A DNA stretch of 64,000 nt from contig OU452226.1 of the NCBI GenBank assembly GCA_911728455.2, forward strand, positions 9,957,498-10,021,497. Reading direction: 5' to 3'. The DNA is from Marthasterias glacialis (Eukaryota > Echinodermata > Asteroidea > Forcipulatida > Asteriidae). The notes beneath the pieces were generated by a model that saw only the letters and a list, made by a program, of their open reading frames with translations, ran no database searches and was not told the origin of the DNA. How positions within the stretch are numbered: the stretch's first letter is position 1; each line of letters opens with the position of its first letter. Below, piece after piece: positions 23,060 to 43,700 of this stretch. The position numbers and the translations under genes are program-made.

Positions 23060-23515
23060 CAGGCTTAGAGCAGCCATTGCTAAATGCTAAATGTTAACAA
23101 ATCTAATCAAAAATATTTAGTGACACCTGAGGGAAGTATTTTCCAGGTTTTTTTTCTTTTCAAGTTTTGTGATGTTAGCCATTGGATTTTTGAGATAGGC
23201 CTATGCCAAAACCAATTTCTAATCAAAAATATTTAGTAACGCCTCAGAGAAGTTATTATTATTATTTTTTAAAATTATTTTTCTTCTTTTTTCTTTTAAA
23301 TTTTGTGAGGTTAGCCGTTGGATTTTTGAGATGTTAATCCAAAATAAACTCAACCCTGTCGGACCCCATCGTAGAAATGGGCTCTACGGCTGTAGGGCTA
23401 TTATACCCAAAAAATGCACCAGAATGGAAATCAACAACCCCAGAGCACAATATTAGATCATTGCAATCCCTAAAAGCCATGACCTTCAAATCTTTAAATT
23501 ACAGAACTGTTTGAG
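23060..23515 (-). mobile_element. MITE of the GGGTGCAC family, copy with internal duplication
   Basis: Shares segments with 55512-55947 in inverse orientation (ATGCTAAATGTTAAC, AGGTTAGCCGTTGGATTTTTG, GGGCTCTACGGC, AACCCCAGAGCACAATATTAG). A segment of about 120 bases (AATCAAAAATATTTAGT to TTGGATTTTTGAGA) is present twice. Termini degraded. Lies after the GMC gene. Confidence 0.5.
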
Positions 23516-23978
23516 ACAACTTTTGAACAGCGTCACTAACTAATTTTGAATGATGATTCATGAAGTTAAGAAAACAATTATTATGTATACACATTTACTT
23601 GAACATTTTTTAAAAATAAAATTAAACAATAGTGATAATAATAACATTATGTCAGATATTACACGTGCTTTGCTTTCCAATGCGCTGGAAATGCCGATTT
23701 ATGATATTATATTATTGTGCCAACGCTAAAATGCCGGGCACAGCAAGTCGTTAACATCTCATGTAGTGTACTGAACGGGTTCCAAAAGTACATTGTTTTG
23801 GGGTTTTTTTTTCCACACCAAATAACTCACAAAAGTACATGAGCGCCAGGACGTGTCTAGTAATAATTGTATACAAACAATATTCTAACTAGTGACGTTA
23901 TATATCTGAGATGAGACCGGTGGGACGGCCAAACAATGTTTACCCCCTTACCGCGTGATGGCGCTCTTACTGATTCAC

Positions 23979-24459
23979 GGGTACACCGCAATAAGCTCCC
24001 CATAAGCAACCAATGCTAGATGCTAAGTATTCAAAACTACTCAAGAAATATTTAAAAAGTCTCTCAACCTCTTAAGATCAAATAAAATTGCTGTTAACTA
24101 AACTTCATTTTTCTTTTCAATTTTTAGTATAGGGTTAGCGGTAAAATATATGAGTTATGCATATTGCACATCCAAAAGTGAAACACCCCTGAACGAATAA
24201 ACTGGCCAGACTCCATCTTGGAAAAAACGGCCCTACACAGCAAAAACATTTTTTAGAGGGCTAGTGTACCCAAAATGCTCCAGGTTCAAAGTCAGCAACC
24301 CCAAGGGCACAATATTGGACCATTTTTCTAACAATCCATGAAAGCCAAGACCTTCATTTTTATTATTTTTTTAACAGAAAAAGGTGTGGGTTTATATTTT
24401 ATTCACGAGGCTTGTTTGGTGCATGGTTTTCTCTCTATTTAGTCTACGGTAGTGTACCC
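23979..24459 (-). mobile_element. MITE of the GGGTGCAC family, second inverse copy
   Basis: Left GGGTACACCGCAATAAG and right CTATTTAGTC...GTGTACCC correspond to the ends of 55512-55947 in inverse. Interior includes AGAGGGCTAGTGTACCCAAA and GGGCACAATATTGGA. Confidence 0.6.
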
Positions 24460-25181
24460 TTGGTCACATATCTCTACGTTATGATGTCTAAATTCACCAG
24501 CTTTCTTGCGTATTTATATTTCCAATAATCTGACAGGCCCAAGCCCTCGTCTCCGAGTGAAATGTGTAAACATTTATACCTCTGTCGGTGATCACGTTTT
24601 TGTAATAATACATTTCCGAGATGACTGAAATTGGAGTATAAATGGTAAATATTTCCTTCGCCGTTGAGGAAACGATTTCGTAAGCCATTTCCATTGCCAA
24701 ATTTGGAGTGTCGCAAAAAATAAATAAATAAATGAAACAAGACGAAGTTATTGATAAATGAAGTTATTGAAATATAAATTAGAACAAAGTTAAATAAAGA
24801 CTTGACAAGGGAAATTTTCTCGTGTCTGAATGACCCCATCCCACGACTGTTTTTAAAAAACCAAAAATTAAATGAAAAAAACAAGAGTGTCTTTCTTCCT
24901 TTTTTCTTTTTGTTCTCATTTTTTTCACATCTTCAACTGTGTGTGACGATATTCTGAATGTGGATACTTGGCTTTACAATTGTTTAAACGTAAAACTCAG
25001 TTTTATAGCCAATTTGTCAATTTTATTTAATTGTCACATTCAGACATTACCGTTTATTTATTGTTACTGACGACTTTCGAAGTTTAACACAACGCATGCG
25101 CAAGTTACCAGACATGCCGAAATTCTTAAGTTGTCTTAGAATTGGTATCAGTGGCATAACCAGAGGGGGCGGGGGCGGGGG

Positions 25182-25361
25182 CAGCAGCGTAGCCAGGATT
25201 TGTTCACTAGGGGGGCACAGGGAGGGGGTGTTGCTTTTAAGTGGGGGCAGGTACCATGTTTTGTATTGAATTGAATTGTAAGAAAATTATGGGGGCCACA
25301 TGGGGAGCACTGGAAATGTGTGGGGGCACGTGCCCCAGGCCCCCTTGGCTACGCCGCTGGG
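25182..25361. mobile_element. hAT-like MITE with GCGTAGCCAGG / GGCTACGC ends
   Basis: AGCAGCGTAGCCAGGATT at the left and CCCTTGGCTACGCCGCTG at the right, with G-rich then C-rich interior flanks. This end sequence is typical of hAT-type MITEs in many animals. Related G-rich pieces lie at 25744-25855 and 52960-53155. Confidence 0.55.
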
Positions 25362-26773
25362 CAGGGCTGGATTCCCCCCCCCCCCCTCAGAACCCTTGCC
25401 CCCTCTTGCCCCCACCCTTCAAATGAGACCGAAAATGCACAAATGATTGGTGCGATACATTTAAAATAACTGAAACTGGTGGATGTTATCCACCGTGGCC
25501 ATTTCCTCAACATGATCATAAGCAAAACCAATACAAGCCAGTTCTATCACCAAATTTGGAGCGATGTTTAGTTACTTTTAGGTAATGTTACTAGTAGTGG
25601 CTGGTACTGATATAGTTTCAGTTACTTGGGGGGGGGGGGCTAGGATTACCAAGTGTCACGTGATAATGTCCTGCTATTGTATATGTGCGTACAACCGCTG
25701 TACATAATATAGGACTATGTCTGTCTGCGTCACGAGTTATCAAATGTCCAGATTTCAAATGGGGCACCCAGGGTGCACGGACATTAGTGTGGGGGTGGGG
25801 AGACTTGGACCCGGTACTCCCCGTGCCCCTATCCCCACCCCCAGTTACGCCACTGTGTGAGTTTCACAGTGTCAGTGATTGAAGTTCGGTTATTAAGAAA
25901 CATCAGAAAGTATCATGCAACTGTTTATCAACTCAGCTGCCCACGTCAACTTGTTACGAAACACAATCGCCGAGTTCGCTTGAGGGCATGGCTACTACTC
26001 ACCAAAATGTTTTCTACACCTACAAATCCCTACCAATTCCAAACCCCGAGTATAATTATTACTTATTCAGTAACGATTTACTGCAAGTTTTCGTTTGCCT
26101 GTTCAAAAATCAACATTTGGTGAACAAAATCCTCTCCCATTCCATTCTACACACGATACTTGGATAATGTTACTACACAAGACCTCTTTAATTAAAACGA
26201 AATGACTTGTCGTATCACTTTTGCAGGCTTGGTACGTTCAACATTCAGGGAGCAAAGCTTTTTTCCATGAATGTGACGAAGCCGCACTGGCCTCAACTAG
26301 ATTGCTCGATTGTAAGTCACGTGAGTCAATCCACTACGTAATCACAGTTTTATTGGAAAACCACATCGCCAAAAATGAAGAAACCGGCCTTCACAGAAGA
26401 GTTAGAGGAAAAAGAAAAAAAAAGAAACCATCGTGGTTTCCTCCTCGCTCACATTCGTTCATTGCTGAACCATGATGGGACAATAGATCGATAACAGACA
26501 GTTAAAACAATGACCCTGGGGTCGATTGGTTTCCTGACAGAAAAAAAAGTGACGACTTCCGGTATAGAGGAGCAAGGTCCTTGTTTCTATTGACTTTAAA
26601 AGCAGCGGATTGAAAACATTACAATTCATATCCAGATGAAGCAATAACACTGGTGGTGGTGGTGGTGTGAAGCATAACACAAAGAGGTTTTTCACAAGTT
26701 TTGGAAGAGGTATCTCTGGGTTGATATTTGGCGTGAATCTCATATTGGACTTTCCACAGACGTGGTTGAAAGC

Positions 26774-35667
<8,894 letters not shown>

Positions 35668-37700
35668 TCAGCGATACGTTGGATTTGGTGTAGAGGGACT
35701 CCATTGGTATCATACGATGTTACTTTACATTGAAGAGCAAACTGCTAAGTGGTTAAACAAAAAAAAATACTCTCAATTATAATTAAATTTGACTGGTGAA
35801 TGTTGATAAAACGTTGTACATGCTGGCATGTTCAAAAAAAGGTCATCCTTTAATTATATTCCTATTGCGCAGCAATTTTGTTTGTTTGATCTAAACAAAA
35901 AAAATCATCCTCTTTTGAAATTAAACCTGTCACAGTCAAGCCTATAACTTATTATTATGATAAACTTGATACAATTATCATGTACACGTGCCCTGTCAAT
36001 GTGTTATTGTTGCACGTACCTCACTGGTTTTATACAGTAAAAATATCATAGAGATTTTATTGTAGAGAATTGCTTTATCTTTGCAGGCAAGGATGAAGTT
36101 CATACATTCCATTTAAGAGTGACGGGGAATTATGTAAAAAGATTTTACAATGTACTTCGATATATTTGTCTGAATTTTGTATAAAAAAAGTACTGCTTTG
36201 ATTTTTGTATACTTACTGAAGTTTTGACTAATATACCTGCGATCTATAAGTTAATGAATATGTTAATAACTGGCCCACCGTACTGCATTTACGTACAATT
36301 TCGCACATTATGACCCAGTTCCAAAAATTGGCTTGGCATCGCCATGATCACCCCCTCTCGAGGTATTGATCGGCCAGCCTGGCGACCATTTTGAAGATTT
36401 TTAAAACCCTTATGTTCACTGGTAAGTTACCTCACGACCGTTCTACCCTTCATTTTTATCTTATTTATTTATTAAAATTTTAGGGGAAGCTTCACCATCA
36501 ATAAAAGTGTACTTTACAATAAGATTCTTTTTTCATCCTCACTCTTATAAAGATGAAGTTTTTATGTTTTTTTTTTACCAACGGTTTTAGTTGTTTTTCA
36601 AAAATTGTTTGGAACTGTATTTTGAATACCGAAATTACTAGTCGCTCTCCGGAGTCATTTTTCAGATTTGTAGAAAACAAACACATTCCATTAATTTAAA
36701 ATGACGTGGTGACATTAACGTAAACATTTATTCCAGCTTATTTTATGTTTGTTTAAATACATTCTTAATATAAACCACACACTGTGTTTGTTAATTACCT
36801 AATAAGTTGCAGTGATTTATAGTCATCCATAACCGTGAAACTGCCAAACGGTTATTTTGAATCAATGGTTAATAATTACTTCGACGATAAATAATGGATA
36901 TAAATGAAATGACTCCACACAGATGCCAAGGAGTCAGAGAAAATAATCGTTTGCCTTTAATATTCATGGCTGACCCTTTATGTCGTGACTTATGGGATGG
37001 GGCAAGGAGCCACGTTTGGGGTCTACCGATCCGGACAGGTCACTATTTAAAATAAAAATACCTATTAAAATACTTTCTATTTTTGATACATTAGCAAGAC
37101 ATTGTATGGCAGTATTAAATACGGCTACACAAATAACAACGTGCCCAAACCACTTGTCAACAAGTTACCAGACTATTTTCTTCAAGGAGAAAATGTTTAA
37201 GCATGTTGTTATAAAAATCTAATGTTTATTTGTGGCAGTTTATATTTTCTCAAAAGAATAAAATAAATGATCTGCAAAAAAAAAACATCCAGCGTTTGTC
37301 AACCTACTTAATCTCAACCTTTCCACACAAGAGAAATGACTGTAATTGGATTTATTTCATGTTTGGACTTTGGAAGACATGGGCTAACCTTTTCATAAAA
37401 AGCTAAGATTGATCTTAACTGCGAATCAATCTTAATTGCCAAGCAATGTGTGATGCAACAATACAAGTCGCTATGGCGATATTGACAACGTATCTTGATG
37501 AATCTTGGTTAGTTGCGAAATTGAGACCCGGTTTCATTTGACTGAAAGAAAGTCGGTATAGAGGAACAAACAGAATCACTTCAGAAATTAAACGTGTCAA
37601 TGGAAAGTACGAGGAAGGTTTTTTGTTTAACGGCCGCATTATAACAATGACTGTTTCGGAGTGGGGAAGGACTTCGCTAAAATATTCATGGGGTACTTTC
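35668..37700. other. intergenic region between the two MMP genes
   Basis: AT-rich, likely including the 3' UTR of the upstream MMP (an AATAAA lies near 36500). No gene seen. 38263-40537 likewise shows no exon; its last 250 bases are GC-richer and probably hold the downstream gene's promoter and 5' UTR. Confidence 0.5.
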
Positions 37701-37708
37701 CTAATGTA

Positions 37709-38262
37709 AAAGAGTGGGAAACCACTCTTTTTGTCCGCCATACCACTCTCACAAGGAGCCATGTGGTGGACAACTCTTTTTAGATTGAAAAACATGTATT
37801 TTCACTAGATTCAGAGTGAAATTCAGATTGAAAAGCCACTCTTTTTGTCCGCCATTTTGCAAGGAGCCATATGGCAGACAACTCTTTTAGAGTAAAAAAC
37901 ATGTATTTTCACTAGATTCAGAGTGAAATTCAGATTGAAAAGCCACTCTTTTTGTCCGCCATTTTGCAAGGAGCCATATGGCAGACAACTCTTTTAGAGT
38001 AAAAAACATGTATTTTCACTAGATTCAGAGTTAAATTCAGATTGAAAAGCCACTCTTTTTGTCCGCCATTTTGCAAGGAGCCATGTGGTGGACAACTCTT
38101 TTAGAGTAAAAAACATGTATTTTCACTAGATTCAGAGTGAAATTCACTCCACTTTCACTCAAAAAAGAGTGGTGAATAGTGAGTTTCACTCTCTAAAGAG
38201 CCAAACTGACAACACTCTGGCAAGCGAGTGAAATTTTCACTCTCTTACATTTAGAGAGTAGG
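37709..38262 (+). repeat. 107-bp tandem repeat, about four units
   Basis: GTCCGCCA recurs at 37733, 37847, 37954 and 38061, giving periods of 114, 107 and 107. Each unit has an ACTCTTTTAGAGT palindrome and TTCACTAGATTCAGAG. Neighbouring units are nearly identical, so recent. Followed by a TTTCACTCTCT-type terminal part. Confidence 0.85.
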
Positions 38263-38734
38263 CCTATTAAATTCATACTCATGTTCCTTGAGAACTTAGT
38301 GCTAACATGAATGTCTTCCTCTTAAATCCGACGAGACACTTGAAGTGTGATGATATACAAAGTATGGACATGTCAGTAAAACAAAATATCCCCTTGAAAA
38401 TATTCAGTTATGTTTGTGAATGACCGGGTTTATGTCTTGGTTGTAAGGCCAATCATCCGGGGAAACGTTGACATTTCTCCGGATGAAATGATTCATGATG
38501 ATTGTTTATATTTTTGTTGGAACTGTTTTTTTTTCAATTGACAAGAAGTTATAACCCAGACGTCTTGTGTTGAAGGGAGGACAAACGCCACAACTGGTCG
38601 TTTAAACTTGATACGGTCAATGCAGGGTTGCTGAGGCTGAACCCCGGGAAACTAATCTGACCCTAGGAACCGTAATCTTCCACAGAAACATTACAAGGTT
38701 GCCTGATGAATAATCCTTAAACATTGAATTAATA

Positions 38735-38830
38735 ATAATAATCATAAGACATTTATTAAGTACATAACAATAGCAGATTACCTCCGCCTCAAGGCACTGT
38801 AAGTAGCAAAAAATTAAGTCGGAACCAGCC
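38735..38830 (+). repeat. possible SINE/LINE tail
   Basis: (AAT)n followed by ACATTTATTAAGTACATAAC and CTCAAGGCACTGTAAG, similar in design to the tail of the SINE at 44449-44812. Partial copy. Confidence 0.3.
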
Positions 38831-40537
38831 GAAATTTACAAAGAAGAAGTATTACACAGCTAAAAAATAATTTAAAGACACCGGGTATTAAGGAATACCA
38901 AAATAAGTTCCAAGGCTGAAAGGGAGTTCCGGAAACACCCACAGGGTCATGGTTGCCACCTAAATATTGATAGCAAGTCTACACAATACTCAGGTCTATT
39001 GTGTGACTTTCTAACCTTCTAAACCATCGGTGTCGGTTTCGTTCCAAAACTCAAAACGGTGGGACAATGAATGGCCTGGTTTCGGCTATCACCCCAACCG
39101 TAAATATTCGCCACACGGGAGTCCAGACACTAAATCTAATGAGATATCCATCTCAAAATCTAACAGAAACACTGCCAGTTGACACAAACCCTTGATTGGA
39201 GCTGGAATTGATTATTGGCTTCGTCACAAGAACAAACCAGACTATTCAACTTTTAGCAAACGCATCATCATTTGCTGAAATATTGCAATTGCAATTCGCA
39301 CGATTTTATTTTCAGTTACTGAAAATAAATGAAAACAAATCCCATTCCAAGATGAGTATAAAAAACTAAGAGTTGAAGATTTGCCTGCAAAGTGTCCACG
39401 TAAAAGAAGGAAAAAACTATAGTTATGGTGATAATTCATGTTAGATCATGTACAGGTAACAATCTCTTCCGAGATGAACCGATGGTTCTGAGACAGACTA
39501 AATATTCGGTTCTTCTACTGGCTGTTACACGAAAACCCTACTAGGCCTAGCTTTGGTTCCACTGTGTTTAAACTTTCAATCTAGGGGAAGGGCAAAGGAA
39601 GCAGACGGGCACAACAGGTTTGGATGAAACAGTTGATGGGTGTGGTGCTGCGGTATAATCATTGTTAATTGAATCGACATTGTAGTGCAAGGATTATCTA
39701 GGTGAATCATCCAAACAAACAAAAGTATAAATTCCTTTTAGATGCTTGATGAGATTGAAAATTGTATTTTCAACACTAACCACTGTCAACAAAAATAGGA
39801 ACACCCTGCTATGAATTTTAAGACATGGCTCATCTGTTTTGATGACTCTATGTTGACGTAGGTTAGTTTGATATTGCTTTTCGTTTGGTCTCAGTAGCCG
39901 CGATGATCGAAACAGGTGAAACAATGAAGGGGTGTGTGTGAATCGTTAACCTGCTAAAGATTTGCAGATCGTGTTATCGGATTAACCAGTTAGCAACCCC
40001 CTGTTCATTGCGTCACTTCCGGTGAGTAAACTGCGTCATGGCCTCTCTGATCCTCCTCGACCCTCAGGTGGAACCAGCAGCAGATAGAGGTCGAGGGTTA
40101 TAATATACGTTCTTCCCATCTTATACACTTTCTCGCATCACTTGCGTGGGCCGTGAACCCCTTAACAAATCCATTGGAAAATATCACCACACGATTAAAT
40201 ATAAGTGCCGACCAAAATAAAACACTTACTGGGATTAGTCATCTTCCTCTACTCGTTTGAAACGCGTGCTGTGATTGGCTGATTCGTAATCGTGGTTTCC
40301 TGTGTGGGGGGCTTATTCACCGTGAGTGAGGTGGGTACGAGTCACAAGCTTACACCGGGTGAAACAGTCCCCCCTTTGCGACCCCGTCCCAGGGAGAGTC
40401 CAGGCCCATTAAGACTTCTCTGTCGTCTGAAGCAGTCCCAGATTTATCCCTTAATCGTGGACAAGAACTCGGGGCGAGCACGCAGTGGAGTTGCAGCGCT
40501 ATACGGAGATTCTAAGTGCGGCTTCGCCCAACCAACA

Positions 40538-40765
40538 ATGACGCGAAATGTTTTTCGCCCCCTTTTTGTCCTTCTTGTGGGATGTATTTTATGCCGGACC
40601 CTCTCGGCGCAGATGAACGGCAATGCGATGATGCCGCAAGTGACGCAGTTTTCCTCGGCAGGGCCGGGGCCAGGGGGAGCGGGAGCAAGCGACACTGGAG
40701 TCAGCGTGACGAGCGCCTCATCGGAGGATGACAATGTTGACCCCGGCGAGGTAGAGGAAGGAATG
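40538..40765 (+). CDS. exon 1 of downstream MMP: signal peptide and low-complexity insert
   Basis: Seventy-six codons ending at a gtaaga donor, phase 0. Residues 1-24 form a signal peptide (hydrophobic run FVLLVGCIL). The rest is rich in Gly, Ser, Ala and acidic residues and has no counterpart in the upstream copy. The open frame extends upstream to 40292, but the signal peptide directly after this ATG fixes the start here; 40292-40537 is probably 5' UTR. Confidence 0.85.
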
Positions 40766-43700
40766 GTAAGAGAAATGGTTCACTATTGGACTCAAGATAG
40801 CGTTGATGATAATCTAATTGAAGTATTACATCTTAAAGACAGACCAAGCCAACAGAATGCCCCGAAACGCATCTCAGTTATCAGTCTTAAGCGTAACTAA
40901 AGAGCACATGCGAAAAAGGGTAACAGTTGCATCAAAAAAAGGACGACCCAAACAAAAAAAATTCCTCATAGAAAATACTGCTCTTCTGACCTTTTCCATA
41001 ACGAGGCACCTTTCCATCGCAGCAAAGCTGCGTTTGGATGAAGCGATTTTGTCATGATATATTATGACGTACATCATTTTAGGTTTCCATCGTGTGGTTC
41101 GTGGTTGTTCGTCTCATGACGCCGTGTCTGGTGTTGAACCGTGCTTAGTTAAATGTTAGTCTTTTTGAGATAATGGTGGACACTATAAGAGTGCACTGTT
41201 TGAATTGAGTGTATATACAGACAAATTTGCCCAAATTCAAACAGTGCCATCGCATTGTGTTCGCCATATCTTAAAGAGGCTGTTGGCGTCGGTGATCTTG
41301 ACTCTCAACAAAAACTTAATAACTACATCCCATGAAGCCTCGAGATGTATTATTAAAACAATGTCGAGTTGTCGTCTTTTGTCCCAATCGGTGTAAAACA
41401 AGACAAAACATATCAGGCAGTTTTAACAACGCCCAAGTGCAACTCGGTTTAGATGTTACATGTTTATTATTCGCATGACTAACAATGCTCAGACGCAGCT
41501 TTCCGACGATCCCTTGGATGTCAGAAATGACTAATCGGCAGCTATGGATCCCGAACGTGGCACCTGTGCCTAAACAGCAGATGTTTGGCCGGCCCGATTT
41601 TAAGCAGGCACAAAACAATACGGGGAAAGAAACATTGCCTGACTTGGAAATGTATTATAATCAAACGTGTGTGGTACATTTGCTTATAATTGTTCATGCA
41701 TTCCTCTCTGCATGTACAAGATCTACGAAAACTGAACATTTATCCTAACATTTATGTTACTTAATAAGCAGGACAGTTCTTTTCAGAACTAAGTTCCCCC
41801 CACGAATTCCGAAATGTACTCCGCGATAGTAACATATTAACAGGACAAGTTCTCACAAGAACAATCTACTGTTTATAGCAAAGTAGATATAATAAAAGGA
41901 TGTTACCGCAAACCAAATTATACTCCCTAACAATGTTTGACAACAGACATTTTGTCTCCGATTTAGCAATTTCCTTTGTCGTGTTCCCCGTATGCCAAAC
42001 CAGTAAACATCGACGGATTCTCGTTTACCCCAAAGAAGGGGTCAGACTACGTGGTTTAAATAGTAATTCATAAAACGTGTGCTTGGTTGCAAGAGGGAAA
42101 TTATCATAGACAGTGGTACTGGTTTGGTCTTTTACGAAATGTTCAAAGTTGAACAACTACCTATTGATCTTAATGTCAAAGTTAATGTCAATGATAAGGT
42201 GGGTTTTTGTTGTTGTTATTGATGTTTTTGTTTTTTAACAAGTACTGTTTGTACTGTTTTCTTTATAAGACTTCTATTATAAATGTCATAACTTAAATAA
42301 CACGAACAATATTTTACTCAGAAGAAATGTGGCAGTTAGCCATCATGAGGCCCGCCCCCAGCGTCCATTATGCGTCATAAAGCTTTACACCGAAAATAAT
42401 CTCATGTACCGGGAGTCAAACTACACACGTGATAGATGACGTAATCTCCCTGAGGAATCTGAAATCCGTCTGGAATAGCCATGCCCTTTCCCTTGCACTA
42501 ACTCTCTCTCCTTCTCAGAAAGGTCAACAATTACCACAATGGGGTTAACCCAAAGGTGACCCGGAAGGGCTTATTAAGCGCTAGCTCTGTGGCCATAGTT
42601 ACCTTCTACGTAATACGAACATCCGCCGTCGTCCCTGACGAATCTATTCTCTCGAGTGGTTGAGGGCTTGCCAGCCAAAGTCATTCAAGCAGTTGCGTCA
42701 CTGGCACGTGAGGATAGGGCATAGAACCAAAAAAAAGAACGAGAACAAAACAGCCGTGACACTTTTAAATTAATTCCATCTCAGTCAACAAAACGATAGC
42801 AACTAGAATAGACTCAGAAAGATTAACTTCAATACATGGCCAAACAAAGATGACTTTTTGAGTCACTGTTTGTTACCAATTTTGTTTACACTGCCTAACT
42901 ATCATGTTGCTCCATTTTGCTAAACCTTGCACCGTAGAGCTATTTACTATGTGGTTGAACGTAAAGGACATCAGTTACTTCCCTTAGACTTCTGGCCACA
43001 GGAAACAAGCTTTCATTAGAAGTGTTAATTATTATTTAGCACTGACACTGGGAAATAACCAATTAAATTTAAGTCTAAATTTAGCTCGTGACCCAGCAGA
43101 AAGGCTCAATATTTGGTTTAGTTTTTATTAACAACGTGCCTCCTATTTTTAGAGTTAACTTCATATTTTTTTGACGTTGTTGTGCAGTCGTCACAAGCGC
43201 AAACATTTCACAATCACAGTATTAGGAGTTACCAATGGTACGGTGGGCAGTTAAAATGCTTTACCGGTGTCTTACTGTTTAGTGTTTAGTCGTTTTAAGC
43301 GTTTCCTCTAAGCAGTTGAGTTGATAGATCCTGAGTATCTTTAGCATCTATGGTGAACAAATGTGACGTCACCTCTGTTAAGGTTTATCACGACAACATC
43401 AGGTGCTTTATGATGAATTCCTTTTTTGACCGTAAACGTCTTGCCCAATCTGTAGAGTTACTTGCGGAAGTTTGGTTACTTCGACGATGACGATGACGGT
43501 AACCCCAACCACAGGTCCTCCCCACTCAATGTAGAGAAGGCCATCTCCCACATGCAGTACAAGGCCCATCTTCCCGTCACTGGCAAACTGAACCGAGAGA
43601 CCATCGCCATGATGAGGAGGCCCAGATGCGGAAACAAGGACATCAACGGGCCAGCCGAGAGACTGCGCAGGCGCAGAAGGAGATACTCTACCTCGGGGAG

